Below, one piece after another: positions 7,032 to 15,264 of a DNA stretch of 55,662 nucleotides. The translations under genes and the position numbers were made by a program. Within the stretch, counting starts at the first letter, position 1. Each line of letters starts with the position of its first letter. This stretch comes from an uncultured Clostridiaceae bacterium (lineage in GTDB: Bacteria; Bacillota; Clostridia; TANB77; CAG-465). The stretch is taken from contig CANCXL010000011.1 of assembly GCA_947381905.1 (NCBI GenBank), positions 1 through 55,662 on the forward strand, written 5' to 3'. The notes beneath the pieces are model-generated. The model was not told the DNA's origin, did not search any database, and saw only the letters and a program-made list of their open reading frames with translations.

Positions 7032-8642
7032 TTAAAAGCTTGTTTCCTTTTTCATTAAAGCAACATTTTGCTCTAAATATTCATCGTAAGTGCATCTCTT
7101 ATCTATTATACCATCTTCAGTAATCTCAATAATTCTATTTGCAACAGTTTGAACAAATTGATGGTCATGAGATACAAACATTAATTCAGCATTTGTTCTA
7201 ATTAATCCTTCATTTAATGCAGTGATACTCTCTAAGTCTAAATGGTTTGTTGGTTCGTCTAAAAATACTAAATTTGGGGCTTCAAGCATTGCTCTTGCCA
7301 TCATACATCTAGCTTTTTCTCCTCCAGATAACACACCTATTTTCTTTAAAGCTTCATCTCCAGAAAATAACATTCTACCAAGGAAACTTCTTACAACAGT
7401 CTCATCTGTAATACCATAATCATCTCTTAACCACTCTGTTATATTCTTATCTACTTTAAAATATTCCTCATTATCTTGTGGTACATACGAAGGTTTTATT
7501 GTCTGACCAAAAATAATTTTTCCACTATCAGGCTTTATTTTTCCCATTATTATATTAAATAATGCGGTTTTTGCAAGTCCATTTCCACCAACTAAAGCAA
7601 TTTTATCTCCTTTTAATATTTTAAAAGAAACATTTTTTAATAGCTGTTCTCCATCTTGTGTATAATTTAAATCTTCAACAGATAATATTTCTTTTCCAGA
7701 TTCTCTTTCAGGTTTAAAATCTATAAATGGATATCTTCTAGTAGATGGCTTTATCTCATCAAGTTCAATTTTTTCAAGAGTTTTCTTTCTTGAAGTTGCT
7801 TGTTTAGATTTTGATGCATTTGCACTAAATCTTCTAATAAAGTCTTCAAGTTCTTTAATTTTTTCTTCTTTCTTTTTATTTGCGTCTTTCATTTGTTTTA
7901 GCGCAAGTTGTGAAGATTCATACCAGAAATCATAGTTTCCAACAAATATATTAATTTTACCATAATCAATATCTAGAATATGTGTACATACTTTATTTAA
8001 GAAATATCTATCATGAGATACAACAATAACAGTATTTTCAAAATTAATTAAAAATTCTTCAAGCCAACTAATTGCCGCCATATCTAAATGGTTTGTAGGC
8101 TCATCTAGTATTAATACATCTGGATTACCAAATAAAGCTTGTGCAAGTAATACTTTAACTTTTTGAGGTCCAGTCAATTCCTTCATCAAACATTCATGTA
8201 ATTCAGTATCTATTCCAAGACCTGTTAAAAGTTGTGCAGCATCAGTATCTGCCATCCAACCATTTAGTTCAGCAAATTCTGCTTCAAGCTCTCCTGCTCT
8301 TATTCCATCTTCATCACTAAAATCTGGTTTTGCATATAATGCATCCTTTTCTTGCATTATATCATATAATCTTTCATTACCACGAATAACTGTATCAATA
8401 ACCTTTACTTCATCATACATATAATGATCTTGTTTTAAAATACCAAGTCTTTCGTTTTTTGTCATATAGACCTCACCTTCACTTGGCTCTAATTCTCCTG
8501 TAAGTACTTTTAAAAATGTAGACTTACCTGCTCCATTTGCACCAATTACTCCATAGCAATTTCCTGGTGTAAACTTAACATTTACATCTTCATATAGCAC
8601 TCTTTTTCCAAATCTTACTGTAACTCCGTTTGTTCCTAACAT
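7032..8642 (-). CDS. ABC-F family ATPase (YkpA/YbiT-like)
   Basis: A soluble twin-ATPase of the ABC-F group, which acts on the ribosome rather than in transport. Domain 1 has Walker A GANGAGKST, Walker B LILDEPTNHLD and SHDRYFL. A charged linker follows (about 245-310), then domain 2 with LSGGEKARCMMA, Walker B LVFLDEPTNHLD and SHDHQFV. Two sites deviate: the first signature is LTGPQKVKV instead of LSGGE, and the second Walker A is GGNGLAKT with alanine for the conserved glycine. The start is set at 8642 because GGAG lies 6 nt upstream; an ATG eight codons earlier has no ribosome site. Role (translation factor or antibiotic protection) cannot be decided. Confidence 0.9.
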   Translation of the reverse strand: MLGTNGVTVRFGKRVLYEDVNVKFTPGNCYGVIGANGAGKSTFLKVLTGELEPSEGEVYMTKNERLGILKQDHYMYDEVKVIDTVIRGNERLYDIMQEKDALYAKPDFSDEDGIRAGELEAEFAELNGWMADTDAAQLLTGLGIDTELHECLMKELTGPQKVKVLLAQALFGNPDVLILDEPTNHLDMAAISWLEEFLINFENTVIVVSHDRYFLNKVCTHILDIDYGKINIFVGNYDFWYESSQLALKQMKDANKKKEEKIKELEDFIRRFSANASKSKQATSRKKTLEKIELDEIKPSTRRYPFIDFKPERESGKEILSVEDLNYTQDGEQLLKNVSFKILKGDKIALVGGNGLAKTALFNIIMGKIKPDSGKIIFGQTIKPSYVPQDNEEYFKVDKNITEWLRDDYGITDETVVRSFLGRMLFSGDEALKKIGVLSGGEKARCMMARAMLEAPNLVFLDEPTNHLDLESITALNEGLIRTNAELMFVSHDHQFVQTVANRIIEITEDGIIDKRCTYDEYLEQNVALMKKETSF

Positions 8643-8715
8643 TTTTCTCTCCTTTAAAATACTCATATATTTTACACTAAAATAACATAAAAAGCAAGAA
8701 ATATTAAAATTAAAA

Positions 8716-8739
8716 GCTTGAGACTATAAAGTCTCAAGC
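8716..8739 (-). terminator. Terminator after the 350-aa membrane protein gene
   Basis: Perfect 10-bp stem GCTTGAGACT/AGTCTCAAGC with a 4-nt loop, followed on the minus strand by TTTTAATTTTAAT. It lies 12 bases downstream of the stop codon. Confidence 0.9.
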
Positions 8740-8751
8740 CTTTTAGTTACA

Positions 8752-9804
8752 CTATTCTACTAAATTACTATCTTTTAAATCCATATCTGATATTGTTTGA
8801 TCAATATTTTTCTTATTCATAGCCTTAATATTTTCTGCTGTGCTTCCAGCAAGAACTGTTGGTTTACGATTAATTATTTCCATATATGTATCTTCAAATT
8901 GCTTTTGATTTTCTTTTCCAAAAGAAGTAATTTCAGATATTAGTTTATTTTTCTTATCTTTTGTTGTAACAGATATTCTAGATGCATATTTTACTCCATT
9001 TCTTCTATAATCTATTGGATATATCCATACTATATCTTTATATTTAATTATAGTTAATGCACTAGTATAGTTTACAATATAATTTTTTGTAAATATAGTT
9101 TTTGTTTTTTCAAATGTTAAATTTGTAGGATCATCTAACTCTACCATAAATTCTGCCAAATCATTTTTTTCTGCAAATTTCTTTATGCTAATTCTAGTTC
9201 TAATATATAGTATTACAAAGCAAAGTAAGAAAATTTCACCAACAAAACCAGATAATGCTCCAAACATTAAGAACATATTTCCACTATCATTTGGTGTTTT
9301 CTTAGCATTTACGTAATATGGTGTAAAATATGTATCAAAATTACTATAATTTAATAGTTTTTCATCATACATTTCATTATATGTATCTATAGCAATTTTC
9401 TTTAAGTCAGTTGATATCTTTTCTGACATACCATTAACTATAATTCCTTCACTATTTTCATCTAATTCATTAACTTGTTTTTCTAACTCTTTATATTGCT
9501 TTTTAGATAAATTTAGTATAAATACATAGTTTCCGTCTGTAGCCATATAGTATTCATCTCTAACACTTCCATCTACACTATAGTCTGCAAAACAATCTGT
9601 CATATCTACTATTTTACATTGTACATATTCATTTTCTTGTGTAACATCATCTAATTCTTTTCCTTGTGGAAGAGCCCTATGATCGATTATAACTCCTATA
9701 GCAAGTAAAAATACTGCAATTGCTATAAATACAATAGTTAAAATCAAATTACTTTTACTTTTTCCAAATCTTTTTAATAATACTTTTTTGTTTTCACTTT
9801 CCAT
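8752..9804 (-). CDS. Two-TM membrane protein of unknown function
   Basis: 350 aa, not recognised. A basic N-terminus leads to a membrane segment at about 18-41. An outer loop of ~140 residues follows (region around DMTDCFADYSVDG), then a second membrane segment around 180-203 (FLMFGALSGFVGEIFLLCF). The ~145-residue cytoplasmic C-terminal domain contains a repeated short beta pattern (TALTIIKYKDIVWIYP). The shape suggests a PH-like cytoplasmic domain, but this is inference. It is transcribed divergently from mscL, from a promoter whose -35 box lies 4 nt from the mscL -35 box. Both genes have very short leaders with the same GGTGATTA ribosome-site sequence, suggesting shared control. Confidence 0.75.
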   Translation of the reverse strand: MESENKKVLLKRFGKSKSNLILTIVFIAIAVFLLAIGVIIDHRALPQGKELDDVTQENEYVQCKIVDMTDCFADYSVDGSVRDEYYMATDGNYVFILNLSKKQYKELEKQVNELDENSEGIIVNGMSEKISTDLKKIAIDTYNEMYDEKLLNYSNFDTYFTPYYVNAKKTPNDSGNMFLMFGALSGFVGEIFLLCFVILYIRTRISIKKFAEKNDLAEFMVELDDPTNLTFEKTKTIFTKNYIVNYTSALTIIKYKDIVWIYPIDYRRNGVKYASRISVTTKDKKNKLISEITSFGKENQKQFEDTYMEIINRKPTVLAGSTAENIKAMNKKNIDQTISDMDLKDSNLVE

Positions 9805-9821
9805 ACATAATCACCATTAAT

Positions 9822-9883
9822 ATATTAACCCATAGCACCATATTTGTCAATAATTTGACAGATTAGATTTTTTATTATATTAT
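9822..9883. promoter_or_regulatory. Back-to-back divergent promoters for mscL and the membrane protein
   Basis: Plus strand: TTGACA (9855-9860), 17 nt, TATTAT (9878-9883), for mscL. Minus strand: TTGACA (9845-9850), 17 nt, TAATAT (9822-9827), for the 350-aa gene. The two -35 boxes form the palindrome TGTCAA-TAAT-TTGACA at 9845-9860. Two RNA polymerases could not sit on both at once. Confidence 0.85.
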
Positions 9884-9899
9884 TAAATTGGTGATTAAT

Positions 9900-10400
9900 A
9901 TGAAAAAAATAAATAACAAAAACTTAGCTGAAGAATCAAAGAAAAAAGTAAAACTTGCTTTTGAAGATTACAAAAAATTCGCTTTAAAAGGAAATGCTAT
10001 GGACCTTGCAATAGGTGTTGTTTTAGGAGGCGCTTTTACTACAATAGTAAATACTTTAGTTTCAGCACTAATTACTCCATTAATAAGTCTATTTACAAGC
10101 AATGTTGACCTATCTACATTATTTATAACACTTAAAGGGGAACATTGTGATACCTTAGAAGCTGCAAAAGCTGCTGGAGCAATAACATTAAATTATGGAG
10201 AAATATTAACAGCAATAATTAATTTTATTATAATCTCTATAGTACTATTTTTAATTGTAAAAACTATTGCTAAAGCTAATAAAAAAGACGAAGTAGTAGA
10301 AGAAGTTACAACAAAAACTTGTCCTTATTGTTTAAGCACTATTCCAATTAAAGCTACAAAATGTGCACACTGCACAAGTGCTTTAGAAGAACAAAAATAA
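9900..10400 (+). CDS. mscL: Large-conductance mechanosensitive channel MscL with C-terminal zinc ribbon
   Basis: A 166-aa MscL, which opens under membrane tension to release solutes during hypo-osmotic shock. A basic N-terminal helix leads to FALKGNAMDLAIGVVLGGAF, the conserved MscL signature start and TM1 (about 33-62). TM2 is around 100-124. Unlike the usual ~130-150 aa channel, the C-terminal cytoplasmic bundle is replaced or extended by a CPYC...CAHC zinc ribbon (C141, C144, C155, C158). The ATG at 9900 is preferred over TTG/GTG codons just upstream. The promoter gives a ~10-nt leader containing GGTGAT. A bidirectional terminator follows. Confidence 0.95.
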   Translation: MKKINNKNLAEESKKKVKLAFEDYKKFALKGNAMDLAIGVVLGGAFTTIVNTLVSALITPLISLFTSNVDLSTLFITLKGEHCDTLEAAKAAGAITLNYGEILTAIINFIIISIVLFLIVKTIAKANKKDEVVEEVTTKTCPYCLSTIPIKATKCAHCTSALEEQK

Positions 10401-10408
10401 TGAAAAAA

Positions 10409-10430
10409 AAGAACTCAAAAATGAGTTCTT
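10409..10430. terminator. Bidirectional terminator between mscL and hup
   Basis: Stem AAGAACTCA/TGAGTTCTT with a 4-nt loop, flanked by A8 on the left and T-rich sequence on the right. It can end both the rightward mscL transcript and the leftward hup transcript. Confidence 0.9.
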
Positions 10431-10448
10431 TTTATTTTTTTCAACAAA

Positions 10449-10727
10449 TTATTTTTTGTTAACTAATTCTTTTAAAGCTTTACCAGCTTTGAATACTGGA
10501 GCTTTAGAAGCTGGTATTTTAATTTCAGCTTTAGTTTGTGGGTTTCTACCTTTTCTAGCAGCTCTTTGTCTTACTTCGAAAGTACCAAATCCAACTAATT
10601 GAACTTTTTCTCCGTTTTTAAGTGCTTCTTCAACACTAGTAACGAATGCGTCTAAAGCAGTTTCAGCAGCTTTTTTTGTTAATTTGCTTTCTTCTGCGAT
10701 TTTAGCGATTAATTCAGCTTTATTCAT
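10449..10727 (-). CDS. hup: DNA-binding protein HU
   Basis: A 92-aa histone-like nucleoid protein that binds and bends DNA as a dimer. It has the full family pattern: an N-terminal helical dimerisation region, [19 protein letters not shown] leading into the DNA-binding arm, and a C-terminal [16 protein letters not shown] helix. The start at MNKAEL (10727) gives the usual HU length and proper spacing from GGAGGG; ATGs further upstream are too close to or before that site. It is monocistronic with a consensus promoter and an ~80-nt leader. Confidence 0.97.
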   Translation of the reverse strand: MNKAELIAKIAEESKLTKKAAETALDAFVTSVEEALKNGEKVQLVGFGTFEVRQRAARKGRNPQTKAEIKIPASKAPVFKAGKALKELVNKK

Positions 10728-10816
10728 TTTCATTTCCCTCCTATATATTGACATTTAGATTTACAAAAGAAAAGTGAAACATATTTAAATTTCTTTTATA
10801 TCTCTTTGATAATTAG

Positions 10817-10845
10817 AATATACTACAAAAATCTAGTAATGTCAA
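10817..10845 (-). promoter_or_regulatory. hup promoter
   Basis: Minus strand TTGACA (10840-10845), 17-nt spacer, TATATT (10817-10822): near-consensus and expected to be strong, fitting an abundant nucleoid protein. Confidence 0.85.
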
Positions 10846-10888
10846 CACTTTTCAAGCTTTTTATTTTAAATTCAAGTCGATTTTTCAA

Positions 10889-12481
10889 CTATATTTTAAG
10901 TAATTTACATATTTTGTTACCATAAGGTAATTGCTGTATTTCCTCTTTATTTAAAACTCTAAATAGCATTACCAAAATAGCATAAACTACTACTCCAACT
11001 CCTATAGAGCCTATAGTAGATAATGCATTTCCTAAATGTATCATTATTAATAGTTTATATGAGAAGAATACTGTAACTCCCATGATAATACTTGCTATAA
11101 GTGGTTTTATTACAACATCTTTTACTGGCATTTTTTCCTTTAGTGCTCTAAATAATACTGTTGAAGAAATAAAGAATGCTGTAGCACTATAAATTATACT
11201 TGTTATAGCTGGTACTACTTCGCCAAACATTGGGATAAATATTACATTTAATAGATATTTTATAACTGTTCCTGCAAGTAATGCAAACCCTGGAACAGCA
11301 AGCTTACCAATTCCTTGAAGTGCACCTGTAATTGTTTGACTCACCACAGAGAAGAATAATAACCAACATTCAATTTGAAGTAGATATGCTCCTTCTGGTG
11401 CATTTGGAAATAGCATTTTAAATATCGGTGTAGCAAGCACAAATAATCCTAATGTACATGGTAATGCTATTAAAGATGATATTTTTAATGAATAGTTAAT
11501 CTTTTTTATTGCTTCATCTTTTCTATGTCTTGCTATAGCAGACGATATAAAAGGTACAAGTGCTACTGAAAAGGCAACATTAATAGATAATGGTACTGCA
11601 AGTAGTATATCCACTTTTCCAGAAAGAATACCATATTTTGCATTTGCCATTACCAAATCATAATCTTTATATTTTTGAAGGCAATTTACTACTGTAACAA
11701 CATCAATAAGTCCAGCAAGTGCTGATACTACACTTCCAAATGAGATAGGGATTGCATATGATATAAGTTTTTTAGCTATCTTTTTTCTTGATTCGGTAGC
11801 AAATGTCTTAGAACCATTTATATCTTCCCATATTTCTTTCCTATTTTTTCTATAATATCTTACTAAATAGAAAAATGCACTAGATGTTGCAACAGTTGTT
11901 GCAAGTGTTGATCCTGCTGCCATTATTTCTGGACTATGACCAACAAGCATAAATACAAATATTACTGAAAAAACACAATTAATAACTTGCTCAATAATTT
12001 GTGCCTTACTATACTCGCTAACATTTTCCATTCCAATAAAATATCCTCTAAGTACTGCTGACATAGAAACAAATATAATTGCTGGTGATAAAGCCATAAG
12101 TGTATATTTTACTCCAGGATTATTTAATATTTTTGTAGAAATAAATCCTGAGCCAAAAAACAAGGTTAAAGCAAAACATGTTGCAATACTTACAAACACT
12201 AAAAATGCTGTTTTAAATATCTTATGTGCTCCTCGTTTATCTCCTATAGTCATTTTTTCAGATACAAGTTTAGAAATTGTATTAGGTATCCCCATAGTGG
12301 CTATTGCTAGTATAAAAGTATACACTGTATACCCTGAACCATAATAACTATTTCCTACATCTGAAAACTGTGGAATATTAGTTTGTATTATTCTATATAC
12401 AAATCCTAATATTTTAATTAATATCTGAGAGCCCATTATAACAAAGACTCCCTTCATAAAAGATTGTTTTTTTATAGCCAC
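10889..12481 (-). CDS. Polysaccharide/lipid II flippase, MurJ/SpoVB type
   Basis: A 530-aa polytopic membrane protein of the MVF/PST superfamily, with about 14 hydrophobic segments. The N-terminal GVFVIMGSQILIKILGFVYR and the TMGIPNTISKLVSE loop are typical of the SpoVB/YtgP group, which flips undecaprenyl-linked peptidoglycan precursors. It starts with GTG at 12481, preceded by GGAGGAG at good spacing. It follows the nucleoside kinase gene by 19 bp on the same strand, so the two are probably co-transcribed. Whether it serves vegetative wall synthesis or the spore cortex cannot be read from the sequence. Confidence 0.9.
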   Translation of the reverse strand: MAIKKQSFMKGVFVIMGSQILIKILGFVYRIIQTNIPQFSDVGNSYYGSGYTVYTFILAIATMGIPNTISKLVSEKMTIGDKRGAHKIFKTAFLVFVSIATCFALTLFFGSGFISTKILNNPGVKYTLMALSPAIIFVSMSAVLRGYFIGMENVSEYSKAQIIEQVINCVFSVIFVFMLVGHSPEIMAAGSTLATTVATSSAFFYLVRYYRKNRKEIWEDINGSKTFATESRKKIAKKLISYAIPISFGSVVSALAGLIDVVTVVNCLQKYKDYDLVMANAKYGILSGKVDILLAVPLSINVAFSVALVPFISSAIARHRKDEAIKKINYSLKISSLIALPCTLGLFVLATPIFKMLFPNAPEGAYLLQIECWLLFFSVVSQTITGALQGIGKLAVPGFALLAGTVIKYLLNVIFIPMFGEVVPAITSIIYSATAFFISSTVLFRALKEKMPVKDVVIKPLIASIIMGVTVFFSYKLLIMIHLGNALSTIGSIGVGVVVYAILVMLFRVLNKEEIQQLPYGNKICKLLKI

Positions 12482-12500
12482 AAATTTTCTCCTCCTTAAT

Positions 12501-14156
12501 TTATCTTAAGTAGCATCCGCCACCAATAAACTCTCTAATAATTGACGTACTTGGTATAAGCTCTGTATCAATTCCAATAAAATTCCTTAATGTATTTAAA
12601 AGTCTTCTAGCTTCTGAATAATATTTACTAGAATCATTTATCTTTAACAATAATTTTTCTGCTATAGGTTTTAATGCAGCCCATTCGTATATTAAACTAG
12701 TATTAAAAACATAGTCTGCTTCATCAACATAAGGAAAAATATTTTCCTCATCTCCCTTACGAATCTTATTCCACATATCCATTGTATTTTCTACGCTTAC
12801 TCCACGAGTAGCATTATCTCTTACAAACCTTCTCATCATTCTTAAATCGTTTGATGATAGCATTGTAAATGAATCAAATCTTATACTTACCATAGGAGCT
12901 ACGTATAACTTATATATTTTATCCTTTGGTATAAATTCAGATGATCTTGGATTTAAAGCATGTATTCCCTCTATTATTAAAATATCGTTTTCTCCAAGTT
13001 TTATTGGATTTGAATTAAATTCCTTCTTTTGAAGCTTAAAATTATATGTAGGAAGTATTACATTTTTTCCATTTAGTAAATCTAACATCTGTTTTTTAAA
13101 TAGCTCTACTTCTAGATTTTCAAAGCATTCATAGTCTTTTTTACCATCTTTACCTATTGGAATATTTCCTTCATCTTTAAAATAATTATCCATACTAATT
13201 ACTATAGCATTTTTCTTTTTTACCATTAATGCATCAGCAAGTCTTTGAGCAGATGTTGTCTTACCAGATGATGATGGACCTGCAAGCATAACTATTTTTA
13301 CACTATTTGTTTTAGTTATTCTTCTTACTATTTCAAAAAATTCATTTGTATGATATAGTTCTGCTCTTCTTATTACTTGAGCAACATTTTCTTCTATTAT
13401 TCTCTTATTTAGATCATTAACTGTTTCAACAGATGTAACCTTACATACCTCAGCAAACTTCTTTGAAAGTTCAAACATTCTATTAGTTTCAATGTCATAT
13501 TTAACTTCATTTATATCTTCTTTTTCCGGAAGCATAAGAATTACTCCATTTTTGTATTTTCTTAAATCAAAGCCCTTAATGCATCCAGTATACATTACTA
13601 CGGCTCCATATAAATATGTATAAAAATCTTCCGCATAATATACTGTATAGTTCTCATTTAAACTAATATCTACAATATTTTTAACTTGCTCTTCATCTTC
13701 TAAATAGTTAGCTATTCTTCTTGTACTGCCTTTTTCTTTCATTATTCTTATATTTTGAGCTATAATTTTTTGCATTTCTTCTTTAATTTCTTTTACCATT
13801 GAAGTTGTTACCTCTTCATCTGATCTTACAAATGCAAAATAGTCTCTACCAGTTTTGTTTGAAAACTTAAAATGTAATTTTATATTAAGTCTATGTAATG
13901 CTAGTAAGAATATGAATTTCAAGCTTCTACTATAAATTCTCTCTCCTTCACGAGTACTATATGTAATAAAACTACATGTACAATCTTCTATAAGATGATA
14001 CATAATAGACCTTTCTTTATTGTTTATTCTAACAGCAAGAATATCTTCCTTACTTTCAATTTGTGCTAGTTTTATTGCTTCTATAACTCTTGTCTCTGGT
14101 TCTACCATTATTTCTTTTCCATTTTCAAAATTTACTTTAACTAATTTTTTTCTCAT
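12501..14156 (-). CDS. TGS-domain nucleoside (uridine-like) kinase
   Basis: A 551-aa cytoplasmic kinase. The N-terminal ~60 residues look like a TGS/ThrRS-type beta-grasp domain. A threonyl-tRNA-synthetase-like second domain follows to about 200, then a P-loop kinase domain with Walker A GPSSSGKTT at 293-301. VISMDNYFKD and a DILIIEGIHALNP Walker B-like segment are characteristic of uridine kinase/phosphoribulokinase folds. Proteins of this build are annotated as nucleoside kinases in Clostridia; the exact substrate is not certain. A clear AAGGAGG site precedes the ATG. The flippase gene follows closely. Confidence 0.88.
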   Translation of the reverse strand: MRKKLVKVNFENGKEIMVEPETRVIEAIKLAQIESKEDILAVRINNKERSIMYHLIEDCTCSFITYSTREGERIYSRSLKFIFLLALHRLNIKLHFKFSNKTGRDYFAFVRSDEEVTTSMVKEIKEEMQKIIAQNIRIMKEKGSTRRIANYLEDEEQVKNIVDISLNENYTVYYAEDFYTYLYGAVVMYTGCIKGFDLRKYKNGVILMLPEKEDINEVKYDIETNRMFELSKKFAEVCKVTSVETVNDLNKRIIEENVAQVIRRAELYHTNEFFEIVRRITKTNSVKIVMLAGPSSSGKTTSAQRLADALMVKKKNAIVISMDNYFKDEGNIPIGKDGKKDYECFENLEVELFKKQMLDLLNGKNVILPTYNFKLQKKEFNSNPIKLGENDILIIEGIHALNPRSSEFIPKDKIYKLYVAPMVSIRFDSFTMLSSNDLRMMRRFVRDNATRGVSVENTMDMWNKIRKGDEENIFPYVDEADYVFNTSLIYEWAALKPIAEKLLLKINDSSKYYSEARRLLNTLRNFIGIDTELIPSTSIIREFIGGGCYLR

Positions 14157-14289
14157 TATTAACTTCCTCCTTAAAAAGATTTAAGTTATATTTTATCATA
14201 GTTGTACGATTTTTTCAAGAATTTATAATATATGTACTTTCTAATATGAGTATATTATATCGTTATTTTACTACTTTTTCTATACTATA

Positions 14290-14318
14290 TTGCTTTTTTT
14301 AATAAATTATACTATAAT
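14290..14318 (+). promoter_or_regulatory. rluA-family gene promoter, positioned for a leaderless mRNA
   Basis: TTGCTT (14290-14295), 17-nt spacer, TATAAT (14313-14318). Only seven bases separate the -10 from the ATG at 14326, so the first transcribed base should be at or next to the A of the start codon. Confidence 0.75.
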
Positions 14319-14325
14319 TTCTCAT

Positions 14326-15222
14326 ATGAAAGAATTAAAAATTACTAGTTTAAAAAAGAACGAAAAAGTATTATATTACATAAAAGATATATTTCCAAAT
14401 TTAAATACCACAGTATTACATAAAGCTTTTAGAAATAAAGATATTAAAGTAAATGGAAAAAGAATAAGTGATATTAATTATGAAATTAAAAACGAAGATA
14501 CTTTACAAATATATATAGAAGACAGCATATTATATAATTTTCCAAAAGAATTACAAATAATGTATGAAGATGAAAATATAGTTGTTACTCACAAACCACA
14601 AGGAATATTATCTAATAATGAAGAGAAAATACAAAATGAACCAACATTTGAAGACTATGTTAGGCAAAAAATTGGTAATAATATTAAAATATGTCATAGA
14701 CTAGATAGAAATACTGGTGGTTTACTCGTATTTTCTAAAAATGATATTTCATATAATTTGTTATTGGATGCATTTAAAAATGGTTATATAAATAAAGAAT
14801 ATACTGCATATGTAAATGGAGTAAATTTTGATACAAAAAATTGTCACTATGAAAACTATTTATTAAAAGATAATAAGACTGGATACTCAAAAATATATCC
14901 AAACAAAGTTAATGGATCTCAAAAAATAATCACAGATATTGAAGTTATTAACACTAATAAAAAATTAGATTATTCAGTTGTTAAAGTTTCAATTCATACA
15001 GGTAAAACTCATCAAATTAGAGCATTACTATCTAGTATATCTCATCCAATAATTGGCGATTCAAAATATGGAAAGAATGAAATTAATAAGAAATTTAAAA
15101 AATATAGACAATTACTATTTGCAACTAAATATACATTTAGCTTTCCTAAAGAGAATACATTATCATATTTAAATAATGTAACCATTTTACTAGATAAAGA
15201 TTTATATGATGTAAAATTATAA
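14326..15222 (+). CDS. RluA-family RNA pseudouridine synthase
   Basis: A 299-aa enzyme that isomerises specific uridines in rRNA or tRNA. An S4-like RNA-binding domain at 1-65 contains the KVNGKRISD loop. The catalytic domain has CHRLDRNTGG with the nucleophile D127, and HTGKTHQIRALLSSI with GDSKYG near the C-terminus. It resembles the RluD/RluC/YjbO-type group; the target site is unknown. No ribosome-binding site lies before the ATG, and the promoter geometry implies a leaderless transcript. It converges on the split gene to the right, with a shared terminator. Confidence 0.92.
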   Translation: MKELKITSLKKNEKVLYYIKDIFPNLNTTVLHKAFRNKDIKVNGKRISDINYEIKNEDTLQIYIEDSILYNFPKELQIMYEDENIVVTHKPQGILSNNEEKIQNEPTFEDYVRQKIGNNIKICHRLDRNTGGLLVFSKNDISYNLLLDAFKNGYINKEYTAYVNGVNFDTKNCHYENYLLKDNKTGYSKIYPNKVNGSQKIITDIEVINTNKKLDYSVVKVSIHTGKTHQIRALLSSISHPIIGDSKYGKNEINKKFKKYRQLLFATKYTFSFPKENTLSYLNNVTILLDKDLYDVKL

Positions 15223-15227
15223 TATAA

Positions 15228-15260
15228 AAGAGAAAGGCTATTTAATTTCACCTTTCTCTT
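15228..15260. terminator. Bidirectional terminator between rluA-family gene and split gene
   Basis: 10-bp perfect stem AAGAGAAAGG/CCTTTCTCTT with a 13-nt loop. T-rich sequence follows on the plus strand; the minus-strand tail is weaker. Confidence 0.8.
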
Positions 15261-15264
15261 TTTA

